Shown: positions 29,614 through 38,617 of the stretch, in pieces
Position numbering within the stretch: position 1 is the first letter of the stretch
Layout: every line of letters begins with the position of its first letter
DNA from: Methylophaga sp.
Lineage (GTDB): Bacteria; Pseudomonadota; Gammaproteobacteria; Nitrosococcales; Methylophagaceae
Assembly (NCBI GenBank): GCA_002706095.1
Contig: PAJP01000025.1
Location: 1 to 64,000, forward strand
Length of the DNA: 64,000 nucleotides
Direction of reading: 5' to 3'
Made by a program: the position numbers and the translations under genes
Notes under the pieces: model-generated
What the model was told of the DNA's origin: nothing
Databases searched by the model: none
The model's input: only the letters and a program-made list of their open reading frames with translations

Positions 29614-30972
29614 ATGAAAAAAATCCCTTATACCACTGTTCGTCCGATTCGAAGTCTTAACCTGTTATCACAGGAAGAAATCATCAAACTCAGCTCTCCC
29701 AGCGCTGAGCTACACCAACTATTCAGAGAATGCGCTCTGGCGATTCTCAACACTGACAGCCATGAAGATGATGCCGAAGAAATTCAGCAACTCTATGCGG
29801 ATTTTGATATCCGCCTAAAGTCACAACCCCGTGGTGTGATGCTGGAAATCTTTAATGCGCCAGCCCAATCCTTTGTTGATGGCACGCTGATTCGCGGTAT
29901 TCAGGAGCATTTATCGTCGGTATTACGCGATATTGTCTACACTGACTTTAAAATTTTGGCAGAAGAAACCAATAGCTCGGCGAAAATCACCGATAAAGTC
30001 TTCCGTATCTTGCGTAATGCCAATATGGTCAGGCCAAATGTCTCGCCTAATCTGGTGGTGTGCTGGGGCGGTCACTCTATTCCCCGCGAAGAATATGACT
30101 ATGCCAAACATGTCGGTTATGAGTTTGGTTTGAGAGGGCTGGATATTATTACCGGCTGTGGTATTGGCGCCATGAAAGGCCCCATGAAGGGCGCTGCCGT
30201 CGGTCATGCTAAACAGCAAATCACTCATGGTCGTTATATTGGCATTAGCGAACCGGGCATCATTGCCTCTGAATCACCCAATGCCATCGTCAATGAACTG
30301 GTTATCATGCCGGATATTGAAAAACGTCTGGAAGCCTTTGTTCGTCTAGGTCACGTTATCGTGGTATTTCCCGGCGGGGTTGGCACCGTAGAAGAAATCT
30401 TCTATTTACTCAGTATTCTGCTTCATCCGGAAAATAAATACGGTATCCCGTTAATCTTTGCCGGGCCAGAATCATGCCGTGATTACTTCGACACACTGGA
30501 TGCATTCCTAAAACAATGCTTGGGTGATGAGATTAGTGACTTATACGAAATCGTGATTGGTGAACCAGAGACCGTCGGCCACAAAGTCAAACAGGCCATA
30601 GCTGAAGTCCATGATAACCGTAGAGAAACGGAAGAAGCGTATTACTACAACTGGCAGTTACATATTGACCCAATGCTGCAGCAGCCCTTTATTCCTACTC
30701 ATGAAAATATGGCCGCATTAAATTTAGATCCATCACTGCCTAAGCACCTGCTTGCCAGCCAAATTCGTTCAGCATTTTCTGGCATTGTCGCAGGTAATGT
30801 AAAAAGTTTTGGTATTAAAGAAGTGGCGAAATATGGGCCCTATTTGCTTAAGGGCGATCCCAGCATCATGCGTGCGATTGATAATCTCCTCCATATTTTC
30901 GTTAAGCAACAACGAATGAAACTAGGTCAAGGAGAAGGCGTATATCAACCATGTTACAAATTGGTGGGATAA
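29614..30972 (+). CDS. ppnN: Pyrimidine/purine nucleotide 5'-monophosphate nucleosidase
   Basis: PpnN (YgdH) cleaves nucleoside monophosphates to base and ribose 5-phosphate and is activated by (p)ppGpp in E. coli. The LOG-type core shows GCGIGAMKGPMKGAAVGH and the catalytic FPGGVGTVEEIFY. The N-terminal (about 1-145) and C-terminal (about 350-452) extensions are those of the long YgdH form. Length is 452 aa. It stands alone and faces the next operon tail to tail, with only three bases between stops. Confidence 0.93.
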   Translation: MKKIPYTTVRPIRSLNLLSQEEIIKLSSPSAELHQLFRECALAILNTDSHEDDAEEIQQLYADFDIRLKSQPRGVMLEIFNAPAQSFVDGTLIRGIQEHLSSVLRDIVYTDFKILAEETNSSAKITDKVFRILRNANMVRPNVSPNLVVCWGGHSIPREEYDYAKHVGYEFGLRGLDIITGCGIGAMKGPMKGAAVGHAKQQITHGRYIGISEPGIIASESPNAIVNELVIMPDIEKRLEAFVRLGHVIVVFPGGVGTVEEIFYLLSILLHPENKYGIPLIFAGPESCRDYFDTLDAFLKQCLGDEISDLYEIVIGEPETVGHKVKQAIAEVHDNRRETEEAYYYNWQLHIDPMLQQPFIPTHENMAALNLDPSLPKHLLASQIRSAFSGIVAGNVKSFGIKEVAKYGPYLLKGDPSIMRAIDNLLHIFVKQQRMKLGQGEGVYQPCYKLVG

Positions 30973-30975
30973 CCT

Positions 30976-31572
30976 TTACTCAATAATCTTAAACGATGTG
31001 ACATAAACCACTTCGCAAGCATGAGCACCGGTGTCATCTCTGGTCATAGAACTCTTCCATGACCAGCCATCGGTGGCTTTTGCCTGTATCAACTGCCCCT
31101 CTAAGGCGATAATTTGTCCTTTCCTAACTCTCTTTAACGCTCCTCCAACTTCATTATCAGCTGGAATTAGGTGCATATTAGCGCTCTGGGTTTCAATCTC
31201 ACGTCGCGGTATCGGAAACTGTTGTACCTGCCAGTAATACCAACGGCCAGACTGACTGATATCAATATTCGCTAATACGTTCTCATCTGACATTTTAAGC
31301 CAGCCCAATGCTAAGTCTGTAGGTGATAAGTCACTTTCTCTGTCTAAACGATAATCTTCACGGCCCAACACTTTCGCTTGTAGTGAAAAGTATGCCAGTG
31401 GTGTGATTTGATACCCTTCAAACTTAAACGGTATCGCTTGACTGAGCGGTGATTGCACTGGCGCCTGAGCCACTTTAACACCCGGCCCTAAACTGACTTC
31501 TTGCTTATGCTGACATTGTTTTACAGCAACAACGACAAGCACAATCAACAAAAGCCATTTCACTAGGGTCAT
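30976..31572 (-). CDS. Membrane-anchored protein of unknown function next to ampG
   Basis: The 198-residue product has one N-terminal membrane segment (about 3-19). The remainder is a polar domain that should face the periplasm. It contains LQAKVLGREDYRLDRESDLSPTDLALGW and a C-terminal WSWKSSMTRDD. I recognise no catalytic motif. Its ATG overlaps the ampG stop (ATGA), so it is translationally coupled to the muropeptide permease. This suggests, but does not prove, a role in cell-envelope recycling or sensing. Confidence 0.82.
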   Translation of the reverse strand: MTLVKWLLLIVLVVVAVKQCQHKQEVSLGPGVKVAQAPVQSPLSQAIPFKFEGYQITPLAYFSLQAKVLGREDYRLDRESDLSPTDLALGWLKMSDENVLANIDISQSGRWYYWQVQQFPIPRREIETQSANMHLIPADNEVGGALKRVRKGQIIALEGQLIQAKATDGWSWKSSMTRDDTGAHACEVVYVTSFKIIE

Positions 31573-33113
31573 TGGGGAGTAGTGAGATTAAAGCGTTTGC
31601 CAGCAAGCATAATCAGCAATAAGACCGGCAGCCCCATCAGGGCCGTCATCAAGAAAAAGTTTTCAAAACCGATGGATTCGACCATAGAGCCTGAATAACC
31701 GCCCAACACTTTGGGGATTAAGGTCATCAACGAGCTAAAAATCGCATACTGTACAGCGGTAAAAGAGATATTGGTCAAACTGGATAAAAAGGCAATAAAG
31801 GCGGCATTCGCCAGGCCACCCGATAAATTATCAGCCGTAATCACCACATACAACATGGTTATATCGTGCCCGCTTTGCACCAGCAGCATAAATAACAGAT
31901 TGGTAATAGCAGATAACACCGCGCCCAACATCAATATCGGCATCACGCCATAACGCAAAACCAATATACCACCGTAGAAAGCACCGAAGATGGTCATAAA
32001 CACACCAAAGGTTTTCACCACAGTGGCGATTTCATTTTTGGTAAACCCCAGGCTTTGATAAAGTGGATTTGCCACCACCCCAAGCACAATATCTGAAATC
32101 CGATACAAGCCTACTAAAGCCAATAATAACCAAGCTAAAGACCAGCCATAACGGGTAAAGAAGTCCTGAATAGGCGCCACGTAACTGTGAGTCACACTTT
32201 GTTTATCGATAAATTTTATTTGTGTCATCAGCATCGCAACCAAGGCTGCAGCAAAACCGGCAAATACCAGCCGGATCAATTCGATAATAACTGACACCAA
32301 CTGAGGGTTACTGAGCAACATACTCAGCTTTTGTTTCGCCTGATCCGTTACATCTGCTGTCAGTGCAAAGCTACAGATAAAGGCGCTCACCGCCAGCAAA
32401 AAGGTAATAAAAAATCGCACATGATGGCGACGATTGATCAACGCTGATTCCTGTTGTTGCTTGGGCTCATCAATGATCAAGGTGGTCACAATGCCAAACA
32501 AAAATAAACTGGCCATGCTCCAGTAAGTCAGCTGCCAAGCTTCAAAATGATATTGGTCCATGCCGGTGCCAAAATAACTAGCCAGGAATAAGGCGCCACC
32601 ACCTGCCACTAACATGCCAATTCGATAACCAGCAATGTAACTGGCCGACATCATCGCTTGCAGTTCAGCATTGGCAGATTCAATACGGTAGGCATCGGTG
32701 ACAATGTCCTGAGTAGCAGAGGAAAAGCCCAGACATACGGCTGCTACGCCCATCCAGACCAAAGAATCTTGGGCTGGATCAACCATTGCCATAAAAATAA
32801 TGGAGCCCATTACCATGCATTGGGACAATAATAACCAGGCACGACGACGGCCGAGCAGACGAGTTAATATCGGTAAGGGCATCACATCGACCAGCGGTGC
32901 CCAGACGAATTTAAACGAGTACCCTAGGGCTGCCCAGCTGAAATAAGTGATTTCACTTTTTGCGATACCGACTTCGCCAAGCCATAGACTCAATGTAGAA
33001 AAAATCAGTAATAACGGCAGGCCCGCCATGATGCCAAACACAAGCATTGTGAGCACCCGAGGGTGCATAAATGCCTGTAAACTCTCATGCCATGAACGTA
33101 GTCGTGCTATCAA
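31569..33113 (-). CDS. ampG: AmpG-family muropeptide permease (MFS)
   Basis: AmpG imports GlcNAc-anhydroMurNAc peptides released during wall turnover. The 514-residue protein is strongly hydrophobic with about 14 membrane segments. The first helices carry LTMLVFGIMAGLPLLLIF and FSWAALGYSFKFVWAPLVD, followed by RRRAWLLLSQ, all typical of AmpG. It heads a two-gene unit with the small membrane protein. No beta-lactamase or amidase gene is nearby. Confidence 0.9.
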   Translation of the reverse strand: MIARLRSWHESLQAFMHPRVLTMLVFGIMAGLPLLLIFSTLSLWLGEVGIAKSEITYFSWAALGYSFKFVWAPLVDVMPLPILTRLLGRRRAWLLLSQCMVMGSIIFMAMVDPAQDSLVWMGVAAVCLGFSSATQDIVTDAYRIESANAELQAMMSASYIAGYRIGMLVAGGGALFLASYFGTGMDQYHFEAWQLTYWSMASLFLFGIVTTLIIDEPKQQQESALINRRHHVRFFITFLLAVSAFICSFALTADVTDQAKQKLSMLLSNPQLVSVIIELIRLVFAGFAAALVAMLMTQIKFIDKQSVTHSYVAPIQDFFTRYGWSLAWLLLALVGLYRISDIVLGVVANPLYQSLGFTKNEIATVVKTFGVFMTIFGAFYGGILVLRYGVMPILMLGAVLSAITNLLFMLLVQSGHDITMLYVVITADNLSGGLANAAFIAFLSSLTNISFTAVQYAIFSSLMTLIPKVLGGYSGSMVESIGFENFFLMTALMGLPVLLLIMLAGKRFNLTTPQ

Positions 33114-33277
33114 AATCGGTCTCAGATCGCGTTGAATCAGCTAAAGTAACATTGAAGTATATCTGGTTCCACTTTTGTTGCTTGAGATGCAGATAGCCAC
33201 AAAACATTGCTGCTCATCATGAAGTCAACGATAATGAGAAAATTAAGAGAACAGACTTCTGATATCCTTGATACCTC

Positions 33278-34366
33278 ATGGCTAAGCAACGCAAAATAAT
33301 TCACGTTGATATGGATGCTTTTTTTGCTTCGGTGGAACAGCGTGATTACCCGGAATACAAAGGCAAACCATTGATTGTTGGTGGCCAGCCTAACAGCCGT
33401 GGGGTGGTCGCAGCCTGTAGTTATGAAGCCAGGAAATATGGTATTCACTCGGCCATGCCCTGTTCGCGCGCCTATCGCTTATGCCCCCATGCGCTGTTTG
33501 TGCCGCCGCGTTTTGATGCCTATCGTGAAGTTTCAAGCCAAATCCGTGATATTTTCTGGCGCTATGCCAGTGAAGTTGAGCCTTTATCTCTCGATGAAGC
33601 CTATTTGGATGTCACCTATACCGAGGCCTTTAATGGTTCAGCGACATTGATTGCCCAGGCCATTAAACGTGAGATTTTGCAGGAAACTAGACTCACAGCC
33701 TCTGCTGGTGTTTCCTACAATAAATTCCTCGCCAAAATTGCCTCAGATATGGATAAACCCAACGGGCTCTATGTCATCAGACCTGAGCAAGGCGAAGTCT
33801 TTGTCGCCGATCTTCCTGTCGGTAAATTTCATGGCGTTGGCCCTGCCACAGAAACCAAAATGCATAATCTCGGCATTCATACCGGCAAGGACCTGCGTGA
33901 GAAATCATTAAGCGAACTGACTGAGCGTTTCGGCAAGGCGGGTCAGTATTACTACAACATCGCCCGAGCTATCGACGACCGCCCGGTTCGTAGCCAACGT
34001 ATCCGTAAATCACTCGGTAAAGAAACTACCTTTGCAGAAGATATTCACTCGATTCCTGAATTAACCGCCAAACTGCTCGATTTGGCTGAACGCGTGTTTG
34101 AGAGTTTGGATAAACAACACCTGAAAGCACGTACCGTCACCGTTAAAGTGAAATATGCTGACTTTCAACAAGTCACCCGGGCACACAGCGCCGAGCACAT
34201 CATTGAACTGACTGACTTAAAAAAGATTATTCCGTTGTTGCTGGAGAAAACAGAGGCGGGTCATAAACCAGTAAGACTGGTCGGATTAAGTATGAGTGGG
34301 TTTGATTTGCCTTCTACAGAAACTGTTCAACCACAGCTGGACTTTGAACTGCATGATCAGTTTTAA
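33278..34366 (+). CDS. dinB: DNA polymerase IV
   Basis: This is a Y-family translesion polymerase. Catalytic acids lie in HVDMDAFFASVEQRD (residues 9-23) and SLDEAYLDVT (about 104-113). The steric-gate region, little finger domain and a C-terminal clamp-binding-like QPQLDFEL are present. Length is 362 aa. The ATG has no strong ribosome site. I found no clear LexA box in the 164-base gap upstream. Confidence 0.96.
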   Translation: MAKQRKIIHVDMDAFFASVEQRDYPEYKGKPLIVGGQPNSRGVVAACSYEARKYGIHSAMPCSRAYRLCPHALFVPPRFDAYREVSSQIRDIFWRYASEVEPLSLDEAYLDVTYTEAFNGSATLIAQAIKREILQETRLTASAGVSYNKFLAKIASDMDKPNGLYVIRPEQGEVFVADLPVGKFHGVGPATETKMHNLGIHTGKDLREKSLSELTERFGKAGQYYYNIARAIDDRPVRSQRIRKSLGKETTFAEDIHSIPELTAKLLDLAERVFESLDKQHLKARTVTVKVKYADFQQVTRAHSAEHIIELTDLKKIIPLLLEKTEAGHKPVRLVGLSMSGFDLPSTETVQPQLDFELHDQF

Positions 34367-34465
34367 AAACCACGCACCCTAGAATTGGATTGAAGGGGGA
34401 ACCCCAATGTGAGCTTAATAACGACATTGAGCTCCTCCCTCCTTTTTTATGCCAAGCAGTATTTC

Positions 34466-34813
34466 CTAAAAATCCGATTTAATACGATTTTTCAGGATTT
34501 TATAACGGCTAAACGCACATTTCACAAAGTTGCCATCTCTATGTTTAAAGCGTTTTTTCAAAGCTTTTTTCACTTCCCATGTGCCTTTATAACCATTGGG
34601 GAAAACCACTAAATCCCCGGCTTTAAATGTGGTTGCAGGTCCACCATCATTGGGCGTCATTACACATTCACCCTCCACAATGTATGCCACTTCAGTGGTG
34701 ACAAATGACCAAGGGAAGACAGAGACTTCTTTTTCCCAAGTGGGCCAATGGTCGACGCCCATCTGTTTTAATTGTGCTTCGCTGGGATTGCTGTCCACGG
34801 TAATGTTTTTCAT
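34466..34813 (-). CDS. Small cupin-domain protein (COG3450-like)
   Basis: The 115-residue protein has one small beta-barrel cupin with TTEVAYIVEGECVMTP, TFKAGDLVVFPNGYKGTWEV. The second cupin motif is usual for this family, and the first lacks the classic double His, so metal binding is uncertain. After the usual end WEVKKALKK, a basic tail of about 25 residues (KHRDGNFVKCAF...) extends the protein beyond the common family end. It is divergent from recQ. The substrate is unknown. Confidence 0.82.
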   Translation of the reverse strand: MKNITVDSNPSEAQLKQMGVDHWPTWEKEVSVFPWSFVTTEVAYIVEGECVMTPNDGGPATTFKAGDLVVFPNGYKGTWEVKKALKKRFKHRDGNFVKCAFSRYKILKNRIKSDF

Positions 34814-34989
34814 TTAGATTCCTAGATATAAATTTGCTTAAAACCTGCCATGTTTGGCATGAGCTGAAAGTTGAAGATCCTATATTCTGCCTGTATTTCT
34901 GTAATAAACCGAATTTGCTGTTCATATTCGATATCAGAGTGAAGTCATATTTGCCATAATGCCCCTTTGCTTTAATCACTGATTTATCT

Positions 34990-37116
34990 ATGCATACTGA
35001 AGGACAACCCGCACTGGACGTGCTACAGAACATCTTTGGCTACGATGCCTTTCGACATAATCAAGAGGATATCGTTGAGCACCTTATCCATGGTGGTGAT
35101 GCTCTGGTATTAATGCCAACCGGCGGTGGTAAATCGCTTTGTTATCAGATTCCGGCACTTATCAGAAAAGGCACTGGAATTGTGGTGTCACCGTTAATTG
35201 CCCTGATGCAGGATCAGGTGGTGGCGTTAAACGAATTAGGTGTAAAAGCCGCTTTTCTGAACTCCAGTCTTTCAGCAAATGAAGCCCGTACAGTCGAGCA
35301 AGAACTTGAAGCTGGACTGATTGATGTGCTGTATATCGCCCCAGAGCGTTTATTAAATGAACGCACACTATCTTTGTTGAGTCGTGTCAGTATTGCTTTG
35401 TTTGCGATAGACGAAGCGCACTGTGTGTCGCAATGGGGACATGACTTTCGCCCTGAATACCAACAGCTTCGCTTGCTTCATGAGCGATTTCCCAATGTGC
35501 CGCGTGTCGCCCTGACTGCTACAGCGGATAAACGTACGCGTCAGGAAATCATTGAACAGCTCAATCTGCAGCAAGCCAATGTTTATCTGAATAGTTTTGA
35601 CAGGCCTAATATTTTTTATGCGATTACGGAAGCGACGCAAGCCAAACAACAGCTTTGGCAGTTTATTCAGGAACATCACGTCAACGATGCCGGTATTGTT
35701 TATTGCCTGTCTCGCAAAAAAGTAGAAGCCATTGCTGAGTGGCTTCAGGAGCAAGGTCGGGTTGCCCTGCCTTATCATGCCGGCCTATCTAATGACATCA
35801 GGGCTAAACATCAACAGCGCTTTTTACACGAAGAAGGTGTGATCATTGTCGCCACCATCGCCTTTGGTATGGGTATTGATAAACCCGATGTGCGATTTGT
35901 CGCTCACCTGAATTTGCCGAAAAATATTGAAGCTTATTATCAAGAAACCGGCCGCGCGGGTCGCGATGGTTTACCGGCCAATGCCTGGATGGCCTATGGC
36001 CTGCAGGATGTCATTACCCTGCGGCAGTTTATGCAAGACTCTAATGCGCCCGATATGATCAAGCGGGTTGAACAGCATAAATTAGATGCCATGCTCGGTT
36101 TATGTGAACTCATCACTTGCCGTCGTCAGGCCATACTGGCCTATTTTGATGAAGAAGCTTCTGAAAAATGCGGCCAATGCGATAACTGCCAAACGCCGCC
36201 AGAAAGCTTTGATGCGACAGAAATGGCACAGAAAGCCCTATCCTGCGTTTACCGCACTGAGCAGCGTTTTGGGGTGAATTATTTAATCGATGTGTTACTG
36301 GGTAGTGGCGATGAACGTATCAAACACAACCAGCATGATAAGTTAAGCACTTATGGCATCGGCACTGAACTGAATGCGACACAATGGCGCGGTATTTTCC
36401 GTCAGTTAATTGCCACAGGTTATCTCGATATTGATATTCAACGTTATGGCGCATTACGACTGACAGAAAAATGTCGGCCCGTATTACGCGGCGAGCAAAC
36501 ATTAAAATTAAGAAAACAGCCTCCAAAAAAATCTACGGCTAAAGCCAGTAAAAGACAAACCTCTGTTCGCCCACAAGACGAGCGTCTATGGGAAGCCTTG
36601 CGTCAATTACGTTCTGATATAGCCAAACAGCATGGTGTGCCACCTTATGTTATTTTTCATGATGCGACATTGTTGGAAATGTGTCGTTACCGGCCTGCAG
36701 ATATGGAGGCAATGCAACGGATTTCCGGAGTGGGCGAGCAGAAACTCAATCATTATGGTCATGCGTTTTTAGAGGTGATTCAACAGCATCCCTTATCAGA
36801 ATTACTCAATAACGGCTTGAGTGACACCATTAATGACACGCTGTTATTACTTGAAAAGGGACATGGCATAGATAACATTGCTAAACAGCGTGATTTAAAG
36901 CTCAGCACGGTTTATAGTCATTTGGCTGAAGGCATCAACGCCGGCTTGCTGGATGTGAAAGACGTATTAGACCTGGAAGATGCCGAACTCAACACAATTG
37001 TGCTCACCATTGAATCTTTAGGCGATGAGTCGCAGAGCCTCAAAGCGATTTATCAGGCGCTGGATGAAGCTTATGATTATGGTGTAATTCGTTGCGTGCT
37101 TGCCTCAATGTATTAG
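34990..37116 (+). CDS. recQ: ATP-dependent DNA helicase RecQ
   Basis: RecQ unwinds recombination and stalled-fork intermediates 3' to 5'. The Walker A is [15 protein letters not shown] and the box is [20 protein letters not shown]. The zinc site includes CGQCDNC near residue 400, followed by the winged helix. An HRDC domain lies near 530-605. At 708 aa it exceeds the E. coli enzyme (about 610). The extra C-terminal 100 residues carry [20 protein letters not shown], a helix-turn-helix segment found in some RecQ proteins. Confidence 0.96.
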   Translation: MHTEGQPALDVLQNIFGYDAFRHNQEDIVEHLIHGGDALVLMPTGGGKSLCYQIPALIRKGTGIVVSPLIALMQDQVVALNELGVKAAFLNSSLSANEARTVEQELEAGLIDVLYIAPERLLNERTLSLLSRVSIALFAIDEAHCVSQWGHDFRPEYQQLRLLHERFPNVPRVALTATADKRTRQEIIEQLNLQQANVYLNSFDRPNIFYAITEATQAKQQLWQFIQEHHVNDAGIVYCLSRKKVEAIAEWLQEQGRVALPYHAGLSNDIRAKHQQRFLHEEGVIIVATIAFGMGIDKPDVRFVAHLNLPKNIEAYYQETGRAGRDGLPANAWMAYGLQDVITLRQFMQDSNAPDMIKRVEQHKLDAMLGLCELITCRRQAILAYFDEEASEKCGQCDNCQTPPESFDATEMAQKALSCVYRTEQRFGVNYLIDVLLGSGDERIKHNQHDKLSTYGIGTELNATQWRGIFRQLIATGYLDIDIQRYGALRLTEKCRPVLRGEQTLKLRKQPPKKSTAKASKRQTSVRPQDERLWEALRQLRSDIAKQHGVPPYVIFHDATLLEMCRYRPADMEAMQRISGVGEQKLNHYGHAFLEVIQQHPLSELLNNGLSDTINDTLLLLEKGHGIDNIAKQRDLKLSTVYSHLAEGINAGLLDVKDVLDLEDAELNTIVLTIESLGDESQSLKAIYQALDEAYDYGVIRCVLASMY

Positions 37117-37134
37117 AGTACACATAGACTAAGT

Positions 37135-37311
37135 TCAGGCTTTATCAGACTGCACTTGTTGTAACTGCTTCAATATTGCCTCAGATTCCTGTGTCAGCGA
37201 GGCAAACAGTCGCATATCACCGTTACGCTGAGCAGTTAATGCCTGTTCACGCTTTTGCGCTAGTTGCTTTTTTAACTTTTTCTCTGGATCGGACTTGAAT
37301 AATGACCACAT
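37135..37311 (-). CDS. DUF6435-type small protein
   Basis: This gene encodes 58 residues and starts WSLFKSDPEKKLKKQLAQKR. Next come TAQRNGDMRLFASLTQE and a helical tail. The pattern F-K-S/D-P-x-K-K-L-x-K with AQRNGDMR matches the small conserved family DUF6435. The product is charged, cytosolic and probably all helical. Its ribosome site GAGAG lies inside the right arm of a 13-bp hairpin just upstream. It follows xthA on the same strand by 57 bases. Function is unknown. Confidence 0.8.
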   Translation of the reverse strand: MWSLFKSDPEKKLKKQLAQKREQALTAQRNGDMRLFASLTQESEAILKQLQQVQSDKA

Positions 37312-37312
37312 A

Positions 37313-37350
37313 CATAACTCTCTGATGAATAAATAAGTCAGAGAGTTATG
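37313..37350 (-). promoter_or_regulatory. 13-bp perfect hairpin covering the ribosome site of the DUF6435-type gene
   Basis: The arms CATAACTCTCTGA (37313-37325) and TCAGAGAGTTATG (37338-37350) are perfectly complementary around 12 bases. In the minus-strand transcript the arm nearest the gene contains CAGAGAG, the only ribosome site candidate, one base before the start codon region. The hairpin would therefore block translation. It could also mark the 3' end of xthA mRNA, but no T run follows. Confidence 0.6.
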
Positions 37351-37368
37351 TCGCGATAAAGTTCGTTT

Positions 37369-38148
37369 TTATTCTGCCAGCTCGTAGTCGTAATCAATAA
37401 TAAGTGGTGCATGATCTGAAAATGACTCGTCTCGATAGATTTCAGTTGCTTTAACTTTGCCTTTCATACTTGGCGTTAAGATATGGTAATCAATGCGCCA
37501 TCCGACGTTGTTCGCTCTGGCCTGACCACGGTTTGACCACCAAGTATATTGGTGTTCTTCCTGAGGTAACTCACGGAAGGCATCAATAAAGCCCATGTCA
37601 TCAAACAACTTGTCTAGCCAGGCTCGTTCTTCAGGCAGGAAGCCTGAATTTTTCAAATTGCCTTTCCAGTTACGAATATCTTCATTTTTATGTGCAATAT
37701 TCCAATCGCCGCAGATTAAGACATCGCGACCGGAATCTTTCATTTCCTGCATTTTTATTTCGAAAAAATCCATGCAGCGATACTTAACCAATTGACGCTC
37801 TTCTTTTGATGATCCTGAGGGCATATACAGTGAAATGACGCTCAAATTACCAAAACGCGCTTCGATATAACGACCTTCTGCATCAAACTCCTCATTGCCC
37901 ATACCAACAATGACTTCATCGGGCTCTGCTTTGCAATACAATGCCACACCGCTGTAGCCCTTTTTTTCAGCATCATGGTAATAACAGTGATATCCTTGCG
38001 GCCTGAAAATATCATCTTCGAGTTGATGAACTTGGGCTTTGGTTTCCTGAATACATACAACATCTGCGTTTTGTTTAGGCAACCAGTCAAAAAAACCTTT
38101 ACGGGCGGCGGCTCGAATACCGTTCACATTGGCTGTGATTATGCGCAT
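37369..38148 (-). CDS. xthA: Exodeoxyribonuclease III
   Basis: This AP endonuclease and 3' exonuclease of base excision repair has 259 aa. Catalytic segments are ITANVNGIRAA at the N-terminus, VCIQETKAQ with the metal Glu, ICGDWNIAH, and SDHAPLIIDY with the C-terminal His. The start overlaps no other gene and the neighbour rpsT is divergent. Confidence 0.95.
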   Translation of the reverse strand: MRIITANVNGIRAAARKGFFDWLPKQNADVVCIQETKAQVHQLEDDIFRPQGYHCYYHDAEKKGYSGVALYCKAEPDEVIVGMGNEEFDAEGRYIEARFGNLSVISLYMPSGSSKEERQLVKYRCMDFFEIKMQEMKDSGRDVLICGDWNIAHKNEDIRNWKGNLKNSGFLPEERAWLDKLFDDMGFIDAFRELPQEEHQYTWWSNRGQARANNVGWRIDYHILTPSMKGKVKATEIYRDESFSDHAPLIIDYDYELAE

Positions 38149-38221
38149 GGGTCATCCTATTGAAAAATAATCACATAATACCATTTACAAATCAGATTAA
38201 AATCCGGATAATGTCGGGCTC

Positions 38222-38257
38222 ATCTGTAAATACAGATAGCTAGGTTTAGCTACAGAT
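38222..38257 (+). promoter_or_regulatory. Candidate switching leader of rpsT
   Basis: ATCTGTA (38222-38228) can pair with TACAGAT at 38231-38237 or with a second copy at 38251-38257. The palindrome TAGCTA occurs at 38237-38242 and 38247-38252 between them. Two exclusive folds are thus possible just ahead of the AGGAG ribosome site and the TTG start. In E. coli S20 represses its own translation through the leader and a UUG start, so this may do the same. Confidence 0.45.
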
Positions 38258-38281
38258 AAATGAATTTTTAGGAGAAGCACT

Positions 38282-38542
38282 TTGGCAAATTCGGCACAAG
38301 CAAGAAAACGCGCGCGTCAAGCAGAAGTACACCGTCAGCGTAACGCCAGCCAACGTTCAGCGATGCGTACAACGATTAAAGCACTGAGAAAAGCAATCGC
38401 AGCTGGTGATAAAGAACAAGCTGTTGCTGCTTTCAAAGTTGCAGCGCCTGCATTAGATCGTATGGCGGGTAAAGGCATTATTCACAAGAATACTGCTGCT
38501 CGTGGTAAAAGCCGCTTGAACAACGCTGTTCGCGCAATGTAA
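38282..38542 (+). CDS. rpsT: 30S ribosomal protein S20
   Basis: S20 binds 16S rRNA in the small subunit. The 86-residue basic protein begins [21 protein letters not shown] and ends with [12 protein letters not shown]. It starts at TTG behind AGGAGAAGCAC. The rare start agrees with the UUG start of E. coli rpsT. It is a single-gene unit between xthA (divergent) and proB (convergent). Confidence 0.97.
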   Translation: MANSAQARKRARQAEVHRQRNASQRSAMRTTIKALRKAIAAGDKEQAVAAFKVAAPALDRMAGKGIIHKNTAARGKSRLNNAVRAM

Positions 38543-38561
38543 TTTAAAGTTTCGACTTTAT

Positions 38562-38590
38562 AAAAAAACCGACTTTACGTCGGTTTTTTT
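38562..38590 (+). terminator. Rho-independent terminator after rpsT
   Basis: ACCGAC and GTCGGT pair around TTTAC, followed by seven T. An A run precedes the stem, so it may also serve the convergent proB gene. Confidence 0.9.
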
Positions 38591-38617
38591 ATGTCTGCAA
38601 TTTTGTTTTTTTATTGA

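Noticed and set aside
34367-34465. Terminator after dinB
   Set aside because: A T run occurs at 34443-34448 and GGGGG-AA-CCCC pairing is close by, but no stem sits directly before the T run without mismatches.
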